From Bacteroidales bacterium (GTDB taxonomy: Bacteria > Bacteroidota > Bacteroidia > Bacteroidales > VadinHA17): 6,649 bases of DNA. Under the pieces are notes generated by a model. That model did not search any database and was not told where the DNA came from. It saw only the letters and a program-made list of their open reading frames with translations. Position 1 is the first letter of the stretch. Every line of letters starts with the position of its first letter. The stretch lies in the NCBI GenBank assembly GCA_003501665.1, contig DNOQ01000580.1, positions 1 through 6,649 on the forward strand. The letters are read 5' to 3'. Made by a program: the position numbers and the translations under genes. Below are positions 1 to 4,587 of the stretch, one piece after another.

Positions 1-92
1 GACGGTTTGGTCCACGCCATAATGATAAAGGATATTGCAAGAATCACAATATCAGCAAATAACGTAATAACCCTGAACTTATTTTTTTTCAT
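1..92 (-). CDS. N-terminus of a membrane protein, possibly a polysaccharide sugar transferase (partial)
   Basis: Only the first 30 codons are present; the gene runs off the left edge. It starts at ATG 92-90 and reads MKKNKFRVITLFADIVILAI followed by SFIIMAWTKP: a short basic start and then one hydrophobic segment of about 18 residues, which looks like a first transmembrane helix. The pattern 'ADxxIL..SF..M.W.KP' resembles the first helix of bacterial exopolysaccharide sugar transferases (polyprenyl-phosphate glycosylphosphotransferases) as I remember them from Bacteroidota, but 30 residues cannot establish that. A TACATTTA box at 125-118 on the minus strand resembles a Bacteroidota -7 element, without a convincing -33 partner. 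A capsule-related role would fit the Wzi-like gene further right, but that is inference. That a coding region starts here is fairly likely; the product is a guess. Confidence 0.45.
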   Translation of the reverse strand, partial: MKKNKFRVITLFADIVILAISFIIMAWTKP

Positions 93-187
93 TCAGCAGA
101 AATCAGAAGTCGACGGGTAAATGTATGCAATTTTGTGCAATACGGGGATAAGAATCTTCGAAGAATTATTAACGGGATATAAAAAAA

Positions 188-306
188 GGCGCAGAGGCAC
201 AGAGGCGCAGAGGCACAAAGGTGCAAGGGCACAGAGGCGAAAAGGCGCAGAGGCGCAATGGCACAGAGGTGCAAAGGCGCAGGGGCGCAAAGGCATAGCG
301 GCAAAG
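188..306 (+). repeat. 8-bp-unit tandem repeat, consensus GGCRCARA
   Basis: There are fourteen consecutive 8-bp units (188-299) plus a partial one (300-306). All begin GG and most fit GGCRCARN; the first ones are GGCGCAGA, GGCACAGA, GGCGCAGA and GGCACAAA. The purine at position 4 alternates at the start of the tract. Because 8 is not a multiple of 3, the tract reads through in several frames as a low-complexity Arg/Gly/Ala/Gln peptide, so apparent reading frames over it (121-345 plus; about 89-304 minus) are artefacts. Units of the same family occur in the opposite orientation at 782-813 and 867-898. Confidence 0.9.
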
Positions 307-403
307 TTACTCGTTTCGATGTGCCAGGATTATATGGGAATTTGAATTAAGTATTATATTTACAGTTGTGCTAAATTCAGTTATAAACTTAAATCGCTGC
401 AAA

Positions 404-757
404 ATGGGTAATTTTCAGGAACTCAGAGTTTGGCAAACTGCCAAAGTATTAGCTGTTAAAATTTACAGATTAACCAATTCTTCGAAACTTTCGAAAGATT
501 TTGGATTTAAAGATCAGATCCAGCGATCAGCAATTAGTATTCCTTCAAATATTGCAGAAGGCGATGAACTGGAAACTGATAAACAATCTGTAAGATTTTT
601 CTATATAGCTAAAGCTTCTTCAGCTGAACTATTAACTCAGATAATCATAGGAACCGAAATCGGCTATATTGATAAGGAAGAAGCTGAAAAATTAATTGAA
701 GATTGCCGGATTATTTCGGTAATGTTAACCAAACTTATAAAAGCTCGAAGAAAATGA
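404..757 (+). CDS. Four-helix-bundle protein, 23S rRNA intervening-sequence protein (S23/IVP) family
   Basis: This 117-residue protein has the normal length for the family. The start at ATG 404 gives MGNFQELRVWQTA, matching the usual family opening (F..L.VW..A); a GTG at 368 would add 12 residues unlike the family. Diagnostic segments are F4-W10, then D37 to G53 with Q38, R41, S45-P47, N49 and E52-G53 (the 'Q..RSA.SIPSNIAEG' signature), then a third helix with FFYIAKASSAEL and a basic C-terminus. Family members form small helical bundles and were first found encoded inside 23S rRNA intervening sequences; their function is unproven. Here the gene is not in an rRNA, but inverted copies of one 8-bp repeat family surround it, which recalls the stem-enclosed setting. 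I see no convincing promoter in 307-403; TATATTTA at 355-362 is a weak -7 candidate. Confidence 0.9.
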   Translation: MGNFQELRVWQTAKVLAVKIYRLTNSSKLSKDFGFKDQIQRSAISIPSNIAEGDELETDKQSVRFFYIAKASSAELLTQIIIGTEIGYIDKEEAEKLIEDCRIISVMLTKLIKARRK

Positions 758-760
758 CCT

Positions 761-898
761 AAGTCTCCGGGTAATCAGGCCATTGTGCCCTTGCGCCACT
801 GTGCCGTTGCGCCATTCAACCAATCAAATCCCGAAGAAAACTAAAAAGTCTCCGGGTAATCAGGCCATTGTGCCCTTGCGCCACTGTACCGTTGCGCC
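761..898. repeat. 53-bp direct repeat pair (761-813 and 846-898) made partly of inverted GGCRCARN units
   Basis: The two copies start 85 bp apart and match at 52 of 53 positions (G at 803, A at 888). Each begins AAGTCTCCGGGTAATCAGGC and ends in four 8-bp units which, read on the minus strand, are GGCGCAAC, GGCACAGT (GGTACAGT in the second copy), GGCGCAAG and GGCACAAT. These align with the first four units of the 188-306 tract as its inverse complement (26 of 32 positions for 188-219 against 813-782), with the same alternation of G and A at position 4. The 32 bp between the copies is AT-rich and holds no gene. The second copy ends 6 bp from the stop codon of the convergent Wzi-like gene. Confidence 0.9.
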
Positions 899-904
899 TT
901 ATTT

Positions 905-2245
905 TCAGAACCCGAACGTCATCCCAAGGTTGACCGTATTCTTCTTTCCGTAGAAATACCCAGGACTCCACCTCTTATCCCCGCTTATGTTGCTGTGATT
1001 TAAAGAAACCCACGTATACAGGTCATGAATGAACTGGTATGATCCTCTTAAACCGACAGATGTATTATGCCATTCAACCGACTCAAGCGGCGGATTGCCT
1101 ACCCTGGGAACCCCCTTTTCGGTATAATCAGGACCCCGTACCGCATCCGAGAAATATAAACAGACATCCAGATTGCTGACAGGACGGTACCCTGCAGAAA
1201 TATACCATTCCCTGGCATTGTCGGTCAGATAATGACCAAGATTGTACCTGTTTGACTGGAATGTAATAGTCGGGACATTATGCTGAAAGGCAAGAGGATA
1301 TGTATAGGTGAATTCCGTTGTGAAATAAGAATCGGGAATGGGATAATTGCTTAATCTGAATCCCGTTTTCCAGCTGAGGAAATTCCATTCATCATCTTTC
1401 GGGATCCTGCTGACGGCAAGTTCATCTATAAAAAGTGTTGCGTAAAGATGCAGATGTTTTATCTGGCGGGAACTTATATCGAGGAACATCTGGGAATTCA
1501 TGTTCTCAATGCCTGAAGTGAGGGAATGATCGACTGATTTATAAAAGAAAAGGGGCATAAGGTATGCGGGATTCACGGAGGTGTTATTATAGACAATACT
1601 GTTCCCCGCCGAAATATTCAGATATTTCACGGGCGTAAAGGTGAACATGTTTGCCGCTATATATTTTTTATGATATACTTCACGATAGTCTGTCCCGTAA
1701 CTGCTTGTAAGCCAGTATGAATTGGCGCTGTCGACCACCATAGAATTGAGCCATCCGTGGATATAATTAAATGTGAACCATTTTGCAGGTTTAAGCTGCA
1801 GTCTCAGATGAATGAACGAAGGATTCCTTCCCCCGAAAATATTTGCTCCATGATAGTTGGTTCCCCATTCAATATTATCCTTTACAAAACCTGCATTTCC
1901 CCATTTCCATGAATAAGTGATCCCGCCCTGCATTTCGCTCCAGTCGGTTGAACCTTTAATATGGCCACCCTGTCTTGGAGTCAGGAATGTCGGCAATCCC
2001 AGGAACGGTTTTTCATGATTATCTCTCAGGGAGGCATAAAAACCCCATTTCCCGGCATAAGCTCTGGCTTCAGCGCCGTTCCTCCAGTAAGTCGCCTTCC
2101 CGGAGGAATTTAAAAACAATTCTCCACCCATAATCGGATTTACGGTAATTGAAAATAAAGAATCCTCATAATAGAACAGATCCAGCCGCCTGTTTTCCCG
2201 CAACCACCTGAACCAGTTGCCACCTGCAATTCCATTTCTGAACAA
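905..2245 (-). CDS. C-terminal fragment of the Wzi-like protein, the beta-barrel part
   Basis: This open stretch encodes about 446 residues in the same frame as the signal-peptide fragment upstream. Its first possible start is TTG 2245-2243 and its first ATG is at 2131, already inside conserved sequence (NPIMGGEL), so it has no natural start of its own. Features seen include LDLFYYEDSLFSITVNPIMG, the motif GANIFGGRNPSF, the segment PAKWFTFNYIHGWLNS, many alternating aromatic strands, and a terminal phenylalanine (...GMTFGF), typical of outer-membrane barrels assembled by BAM. The motif set matches the capsule assembly Wzi family in Bacteroidota. Without the N-terminal signal peptide the product could not reach the outer membrane, so function depends on readthrough or on the TGA not being real. 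It ends with TGA at 907-905, beside the 53-bp repeat. Confidence 0.75.
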   Translation of the reverse strand: MFRNGIAGGNWFRWLRENRRLDLFYYEDSLFSITVNPIMGGELFLNSSGKATYWRNGAEARAYAGKWGFYASLRDNHEKPFLGLPTFLTPRQGGHIKGSTDWSEMQGGITYSWKWGNAGFVKDNIEWGTNYHGANIFGGRNPSFIHLRLQLKPAKWFTFNYIHGWLNSMVVDSANSYWLTSSYGTDYREVYHKKYIAANMFTFTPVKYLNISAGNSIVYNNTSVNPAYLMPLFFYKSVDHSLTSGIENMNSQMFLDISSRQIKHLHLYATLFIDELAVSRIPKDDEWNFLSWKTGFRLSNYPIPDSYFTTEFTYTYPLAFQHNVPTITFQSNRYNLGHYLTDNAREWYISAGYRPVSNLDVCLYFSDAVRGPDYTEKGVPRVGNPPLESVEWHNTSVGLRGSYQFIHDLYTWVSLNHSNISGDKRWSPGYFYGKKNTVNLGMTFGF

Positions 2246-2381
2246 TTCAATGATCGAACGATCGGACGATCGAACAATCGAGCTGTCTTTTGTTCGGATC
2301 CCCGAACCGTCAAATCATTGAACCCTCGAACCTTCAACTCCCCAAACCGTCGAGCCGTTGAACCCTCGAACCGTCGAACCC
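2246..2381 (-). repeat. 8-bp-unit repeat tract, consensus GGTTCGAN, inside the Wzi-like gene
   Basis: Read on the minus strand from 2380 downwards, consecutive 8-bp units are GGTTCGAC, GGTTCGAG, GGTTCAAC, GGCTCGAC, GGTTTGGG, GAGTTGAA, GGTTCGAG, GGTTCAAT, GATTTGAC, GGTTCGGG. After a short degenerate stretch (about 2300-2282), further 8-bp units of the type ATTGTTCG, ATCGTCCG, ATCGTTCG and ATCATTGA follow to about 2246. The unit length equals that of the GGCRCARA tract but the sequence is different. The unit GATTTGAC carries an A where most have G; this A creates the TGA stop at 2317-2315. The tract interrupts conserved coding sequence, so it was probably added to the gene rather than being original. 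Confidence 0.85.
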
Positions 2382-2668
2382 TCTTTCCGGAAATCAAGCA
2401 GATAAAAATCGAGTTCCTCCTGTTGTCTTCGGGTGAGCTGAGCACGCTTTTCATCAGCCTTCCCGAGACATTTGGCTATAAAGGATCTTGAATAGGGTTT
2501 AATAACTGAATTAATTGAAATCACCTGGTCGTTTGCCAGTTCATCCAGGAAATCATAAACACCGGTATTACTCACTGGATGAGGAATCTCCTGTGAAAAT
2601 GCAGGAAAAGCAGGAAGAAAGATAAGAATTACCAGGACGAAAAATCTGTTTTTGAAGATACTCTTCAT
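2315..2668 (-). CDS. N-terminal fragment of the Wzi-like protein, with signal peptide
   Basis: This 117-residue fragment starts at ATG 2668-2666. An upstream in-frame extension to 2740 is unlikely because it would bury the signal peptide. Residues 1-25 form a classical signal peptide: basic start MKSIFKNR, hydrophobic core FFVLVILIFLPAF, and probable cleavage after AFS before QE. The mature part carries the segment usual at the start of Bacteroidota Wzi-like proteins: VYDFLDELANDQVISINSVI, then KPYSR, and a helical stretch ending QQEELDFYLLDFRKE. The final 21 or so residues (GSTVRGFNGSTVWGVEGSRVQ in two overlapping repeats of G-S-T-V type) are the translated 8-bp repeat and end at TGA 2317-2315. 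A perfect TATATTTG box lies 20 bp upstream of the start. Alone, this fragment would be exported but could not form a barrel. Confidence 0.7.
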   Translation of the reverse strand: MKSIFKNRFFVLVILIFLPAFPAFSQEIPHPVSNTGVYDFLDELANDQVISINSVIKPYSRSFIAKCLGKADEKRAQLTRRQQEELDFYLLDFRKEGSTVRGFNGSTVWGVEGSRVQ

Positions 2669-2687
2669 TAAGAATTGTATTGTAGAG

Positions 2688-2695
2688 CAAATATA
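2688..2695 (-). promoter_or_regulatory. -7 box of the Wzi-like gene promoter
   Basis: On the minus strand 2695-2688 reads TATATTTG, a perfect match to the Bacteroidota -7 consensus TAnnTTTG, ending 19 bp before the ATG at 2668. I found no good TTTG at the expected -33 distance (around 2716-2719), so only half of the promoter is supported. The leader would be very short. Confidence 0.45.
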
Positions 2696-2745
2696 AGATT
2701 TATAGCAGCACATTGTTGTCGTGATTGACAGGATAATCATTATAT

Positions 2746-2953
2746 AAACAGGTCGCCGCTACGCGGCTCAAAATCTATATGGTCGACACTATTCTACAAA
2801 CAGGTCGCCGCTACGCGGCTCGCAATCAGTTCAGTCGTAACATTTCTATAATCATATCGCTGCTACGCGGTTCATAATCAGTTTAGACGGATTATTTCTA
2901 CAAACAGGCCGCCGCTACGCGGCTCAAAATCAATGCAGCACCCGACTCTGAAA
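2746..2953. repeat. Array of four 52-bp repeats with a GC-rich hairpin core (left array)
   Basis: Units start at 2746, 2798, 2850 and 2902, exactly 52 bp apart. Each has a conserved 25-bp part, consensus AAACAGGYCGCYGCTACGCG followed by GCTCA, and a 27-bp part that itself keeps an AATCA-like start and a TTTCTAC end with a variable middle. The fourth unit diverges after its first 35 bp or so. The core GCCGC-TAC-GCGGC is a 5-bp stem with a 3-nt loop. In unit 3 both arms differ (GCTGC, GCGGT), and pairing is kept only as plus-strand RNA through G:U pairs. I recall similar GAGCCGCGTAGCGGC elements dispersed in environmental Bacteroidota, so this is probably an interspersed REP-like family. No gene lies in 2741-3142. 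Confidence 0.9.
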
Positions 2954-2984
2954 GAGTGTAATATAAGTAATCCCAAGTGGAACC

Positions 2985-3005
2985 GGAGGTAAGTTACTAA
3001 CCTTC
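2985..3005. repeat. Imperfect inverted repeat between the left array and the MNT gene
   Basis: GGAGGTAAGT (2985-2994) and ACTAACCTTC (2996-3005) form a stem with 8 of 10 pairs around a single T. Just upstream, ACTCT (2945-2949) and AGAGT (2953-2957) form a perfect 5-bp hairpin with loop GAA. Neither is followed by a T-run, so I do not call terminators. They could be element ends or operator-like sites; the role is unknown. Confidence 0.35.
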
Positions 3006-3043
3006 ACCAACCAGGAAGGAGCTGAATATTAAACTCCTGTTGG

Positions 3044-3083
3044 TTATTATCAGGGAATTTTGGCAAAAGATTTGAATATATTT
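3044..3083 (+). promoter_or_regulatory. Upstream block shared with the AbiEi-like gene (copy 1)
   Basis: Bases 3044-3083 match 5916-5955 at 33 of 40 positions without gaps; the best part is 3055-3083 against 5927-5955, 25 of 29, containing the shared core TTGAATATATTT. Copy 1 lies 60 bp before the MNT start and copy 2 lies 43 bp before the AbiEi-like start. The position ahead of two different antitoxin-type genes suggests a common promoter or regulator site, or descent of both leaders from one source. Confidence 0.6.
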
Positions 3084-3090
3084 ATCTTTG
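3059..3090 (+). promoter_or_regulatory. Promoter of the MNT/HEPN operon
   Basis: TTTG at 3059-3062 (-33 type) and TATCTTTG at 3083-3090 (a perfect TAnnTTTG -7 type) are separated by 20 bp, the spacing expected for Bacteroidota housekeeping promoters. Transcription would start near 3097 and leave a leader of about 45 nt before ATG 3143. The -33 box lies inside the 40-bp block shared with the AbiEi-like gene. Confidence 0.6.
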
Positions 3091-3142
3091 TTAAATCACT
3101 GCAAATAATTTCTGAAATACCGGAAAGTGATTAAACACTATA

Positions 3143-3460
3143 ATGATTAAAGCGAAGAAAGAGATATTAAGAGCAATAAATAGTACTGTACGTTCAGTAG
3201 TTCCGGATGCAACAGTAATTCTTTATGGTTCACAGGCCAGAGGAGATTCGGGACCAGATTCAGATTGGGATATTCTTGTTATTTTGAATAAGTCAAAAAT
3301 TGAACCTAATGATTTTAATAGAGTTATGTATCCCCTTTATGAGTTGGGATGGGAAAATGGACAGCATTTTTCTGTTAAGTTATATTCCAAAGCGGATTGG
3401 ATGAAGCGAAGTTATACGTTGTTTTATAAAAATGTTGAAAGTGAAGGTATTCTGTTATGA
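3143..3460 (+). CDS. MNT-type minimal nucleotidyltransferase, likely antitoxin of an MNT/HEPN pair
   Basis: This 105-residue protein has the minimal nucleotidyltransferase fold signature: Y28-G29-S30-Q31-A32-R33-G34, followed after the usual ten-residue spacing by S40-D41-W42-D43, giving the GSx10DxD metal-binding motif, then the hydrophobic strand ILVIL. The C-terminus LFYKNVESEGILL is typical of stand-alone MNT proteins paired with HEPN proteins. A third catalytic acidic residue is not obvious; the segment where it could lie reads HFSVKLYS. In characterised MntA/HepT pairs the MNT protein neutralises the HEPN RNase by adding AMP to it. The TGA stop at 3458-3460 overlaps the start of the next gene as ATGA, implying translational coupling. 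The coding region looks AT-richer than the Wzi-like gene, in keeping with horizontal acquisition, though I did not compute this. Confidence 0.9.
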   Translation: MIKAKKEILRAINSTVRSVVPDATVILYGSQARGDSGPDSDWDILVILNKSKIEPNDFNRVMYPLYELGWENGQHFSVKLYSKADWMKRSYTLFYKNVESEGILL

Positions 3461-3864
3461 AACTAACAAATGATGAATGCGAAGCAATTATCACTTTACG
3501 TATCCAAAAAGCTATTGATACTCTTAAAGAGGCAGAAGGGATCGCGTCTCTTCACTACTGGAATGCTGTGGCAAACAGATTATATTATGCATGTTACTAT
3601 ATTACCAGTGCATTGTTAATTAAGTTTGGCTTTTAAGCCAGGAAACATAGTGGAATCATACATTTACTTGGGCTTCATTTTGTTACTAAGGGGATAGTTA
3701 AGAAGGAATCCGGTCAGTTTTATTCCAAACTATTCGACTTACGACAGACAGGTGATTATGATGATTTATATAATTTGAATGAGGAAGATGTAAAACCTCT
3801 GATTGAAGAAGCAAAGCTCTATATGGCTGAAATACAATCAATTATTTCAGAATGTAAAATATAG
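3457..3864 (+). pseudogene. HEPN-domain protein, likely toxin partner of the MNT protein, broken by TAA at codon 60
   Basis: The frame opens at ATG 3457 inside the ATGA overlap with the MNT gene. It would encode 135 residues up to TAG 3862-3864, but TAA at 3634-3636 replaces codon 60. Before the stop the sequence shows HEPN helices including Y34-W35-N36 and NRLYYACYYITSALLIKFGF; after it, ARKHSGIIHLLGLHFV and GQFYSKLFDLRQTGDYDDLY continue the family pattern in the same frame. Homologs normally have a coding residue at the stop position, and CAA or GAA is one base away from TAA. No in-frame ATG lies soon after the stop, so the second half is unlikely to be made alone. HEPN partners of MNT proteins are often RNases; a clear RxxxxxH catalytic motif is not evident, although R62 and H69 follow the stop. 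The toxin is probably lost while its antitoxin remains, unless TAA is a base-calling error. Confidence 0.8.
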
Positions 3865-3889
3865 TAATTGAGATTGCAGATCGAAATAT

Positions 3890-3966
3890 TTACATGTCGC
3901 CGCTACGCGGCTCAGGATTAATTTATTCTGACTATTTCTACAAACAGGCCGCTGCTACGCAGCTCA
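3890..3966. repeat. Two further copies of the 52-bp hairpin repeat (right array)
   Basis: Units start at 3890 and 3942, again 52 bp apart and in the same orientation as the left array. The first keeps TCGCCGCTACGCGGCTCA and the spacer end ACTATTTCTAC; its first seven bases are diverged. The second has the core GCTGC-TAC-GCAGC, in which both arms changed together relative to GCCGC-TAC-GCGGC, keeping a perfect stem: a compensatory change that supports selection or descent through a hairpin. The array starts 26 bp after the HEPN stop codon. The distance from the start of the last left unit (2902) to 3890 is 988 bp, exactly 19 times 52. Confidence 0.88.
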
Positions 3967-3973
3967 TCAAACC

Positions 3974-4033
3974 TGTCTCTTTGTCTCTTCGTCCCTTCGT
4001 CTCAGTCTTTCTTTGCCCTGCGCTCTTCGTCTC
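3974..4033 (-). repeat. 8-bp-unit repeat tract, minus-strand consensus near AAGAGACG
   Basis: Plus-strand units are TGTCTCTT, TGTCTCTT, CGTCCCTT, CGTCTCAG, then the more diverged TCTTTCTT, TGCCCTGC and GCTCTTCG. On the minus strand they read as AAGAGACA/AAGGGACG-type units. This is the third tract in the window with an 8-bp period and the third distinct sequence. It begins directly at the end of the right 52-bp array. The first four units are clear; the rest is degenerate. Confidence 0.7.
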
Positions 4034-4095
4034 CCGGTATCAAAAACCTTCTCGAAAATTAACATAGATCCGGAAACAGAATTCATATGATTTTA

Positions 4096-4126
4096 TTTGT
4101 AATAAGTAAATAATTATTTACTTTTG
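4096..4126 (+). promoter_or_regulatory. Promoter of the HicB-like operon
   Basis: TTTG at 4096-4099 and TACTTTTG at 4119-4126 (a perfect TAnnTTTG) are spaced by 19 bp, a near-ideal Bacteroidota promoter. Transcription would start close to 4133, giving a leader of about 14 nt before ATG 4147. No Shine-Dalgarno sequence is visible, as is common in this phylum. Confidence 0.7.
4104..4123. promoter_or_regulatory. Perfect 20-bp palindrome overlapping the promoter, likely operator of the HicB-like regulator
   Basis: AAGTAAATAATTATTTACTT is identical to its own reverse complement over all 20 bases. It fills the spacer between the -33 and -7 boxes and covers the first five bases of the -7 box (4119-4126), so a dimer bound here would block RNA polymerase. 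The first gene downstream encodes a helix-turn-helix domain, so autorepression is the obvious reading; that link is inference. Confidence 0.65.
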
Positions 4127-4146
4127 TATATACTTTCTGGTGTGTA

Positions 4147-4587
4147 ATGAAGAAGAAAATTATAGTAACAATCGAAAAGACTGATACGGGATTTTCTGCC
4201 TGTGCAAAAGATCATCCTGTGGTTACAAGAGGCTCCACAATGAATGAACTGATAGATAATTGTATTGAAGCATTTTCACTTTATTTTGAAGATCGGGAAT
4301 TTTATCCTGCCGAATTATCCTTTGAAATAGATTTTCAGCAGTTTTTCCGGTACTACAAAGTGATAAATTCCAAAGCCCTGGCCGAAAAGATAGGAATGAA
4401 TCCAACACTCTTATCTCAATATGTGAGAGGTCATAAAAAGCCATCACCAGATCAAAGCAGAAGAATACTTTATGGAATTAACAGAATAGGTCAGGAACTT
4501 GCGGAAATGAGTGTCTTATATAAAGCAAAGAAATTAAAAGAAGGAAAGGCCAGTATAAATAGTGACGAAAATAATGAGATACAATGA
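4147..4587 (+). CDS. HicB-like antitoxin domain fused to a helix-turn-helix DNA-binding domain
   Basis: This 146-residue protein has a HicB-like N-terminal domain at about residues 1-60: strand KKIIVTIEKTDTGFSACAKD, then the H23-P24-V25-V26-T27-R28-G29-S30-T31 turn and helix MNELIDNCIEAFSLYFED. HicB antitoxins use this partial RNase H-like fold to hold a HicA mRNA interferase. Residues about 73-105 form an XRE-type helix-turn-helix (KALAEKIGMNPTLLSQYVRG followed by HKKPSP), and the tail (106-146) is helical and charged. The start is ATG 4147, 20 bp after the -7 box. The stop TGA 4585-4587 overlaps the next start as ATGA. No HicA-sized ORF adjoins it; the downstream partner is a 419-residue protein instead. 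Probable role: DNA-binding autorepressor and, by analogy, antitoxin. The family assignment is fairly secure, the antitoxin role is inferred. Confidence 0.82.
   Translation: MKKKIIVTIEKTDTGFSACAKDHPVVTRGSTMNELIDNCIEAFSLYFEDREFYPAELSFEIDFQQFFRYYKVINSKALAEKIGMNPTLLSQYVRGHKKPSPDQSRRILYGINRIGQELAEMSVLYKAKKLKEGKASINSDENNEIQ

Larger units (their letters stand above)
905..2668 (-). pseudogene. Wzi-like capsule assembly outer-membrane protein gene, interrupted by one in-frame TGA
   Basis: Two open stretches on the minus strand, 2668-2315 and 2245-905, lie in the same reading frame and together make one Wzi-like protein of about 587 codons. The interruption is a single TGA at 2317-2315 inside the 8-bp repeat tract. 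Reading past it gives FDGSGIRTKDSSIVRSSDRS and then the continuation into the conserved barrel, with no further stop. The conserved N-terminal part ends at ...FYLLDFRKE (codon 2383-2381) and the conserved barrel part resumes at RRLDLFYYEDSLFS, so roughly 45 to 55 residues of repeat-derived sequence sit between them. Replacing TGA with TGG, which the neighbouring units would predict, restores one continuous frame. The gene is therefore either recently inactivated, subject to stop readthrough, or affected by a sequencing error. Wzi family proteins act in the outer membrane in surface attachment or assembly of capsule polysaccharide. Confidence 0.75.

Noticed and set aside
121..345. A 74-residue plus-strand frame and matching minus-strand frames over the first repeat tract
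   Set aside because: Their amino-acid sequence is only the translated 8-bp repeat, and several frames are open for that reason alone.
2140..2454. A 104-residue minus-strand frame across the second tract
   Set aside because: It is out of frame with both conserved Wzi-like parts and consists of repeat translation and frame-shifted barrel sequence. The true frame is the one joining 2668-2315 with 2245-905.
2746..2953. CRISPR array: 25-bp near-identical repeats separated by 27-bp spacers
   Set aside because: The spacers are not independent: they share an AATCA-like start and a TTTCTAC end, so the true unit is one 52-bp repeat with a variable middle. No cas gene is visible and the same unit appears outside the array.
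2985..3040. Inverted repeats as transcription terminators (GGAGGTAAGT/ACTAACCTTC and CCAAC...AGGAG/CTCCTGTTGG)
   Set aside because: The stems are imperfect or bulged, no T-run follows, and no gene ends immediately upstream on the plus strand.
3634..3636. Programmed stop readthrough or an alternative genetic code as the cause of the in-frame TAA (and of the TGA at 2317-2315)
   Set aside because: The two stops differ (TAA and TGA), other genes here end normally with TGA, TAA and TAG, and no readthrough structure is visible; single mutations or base-calling errors are simpler.
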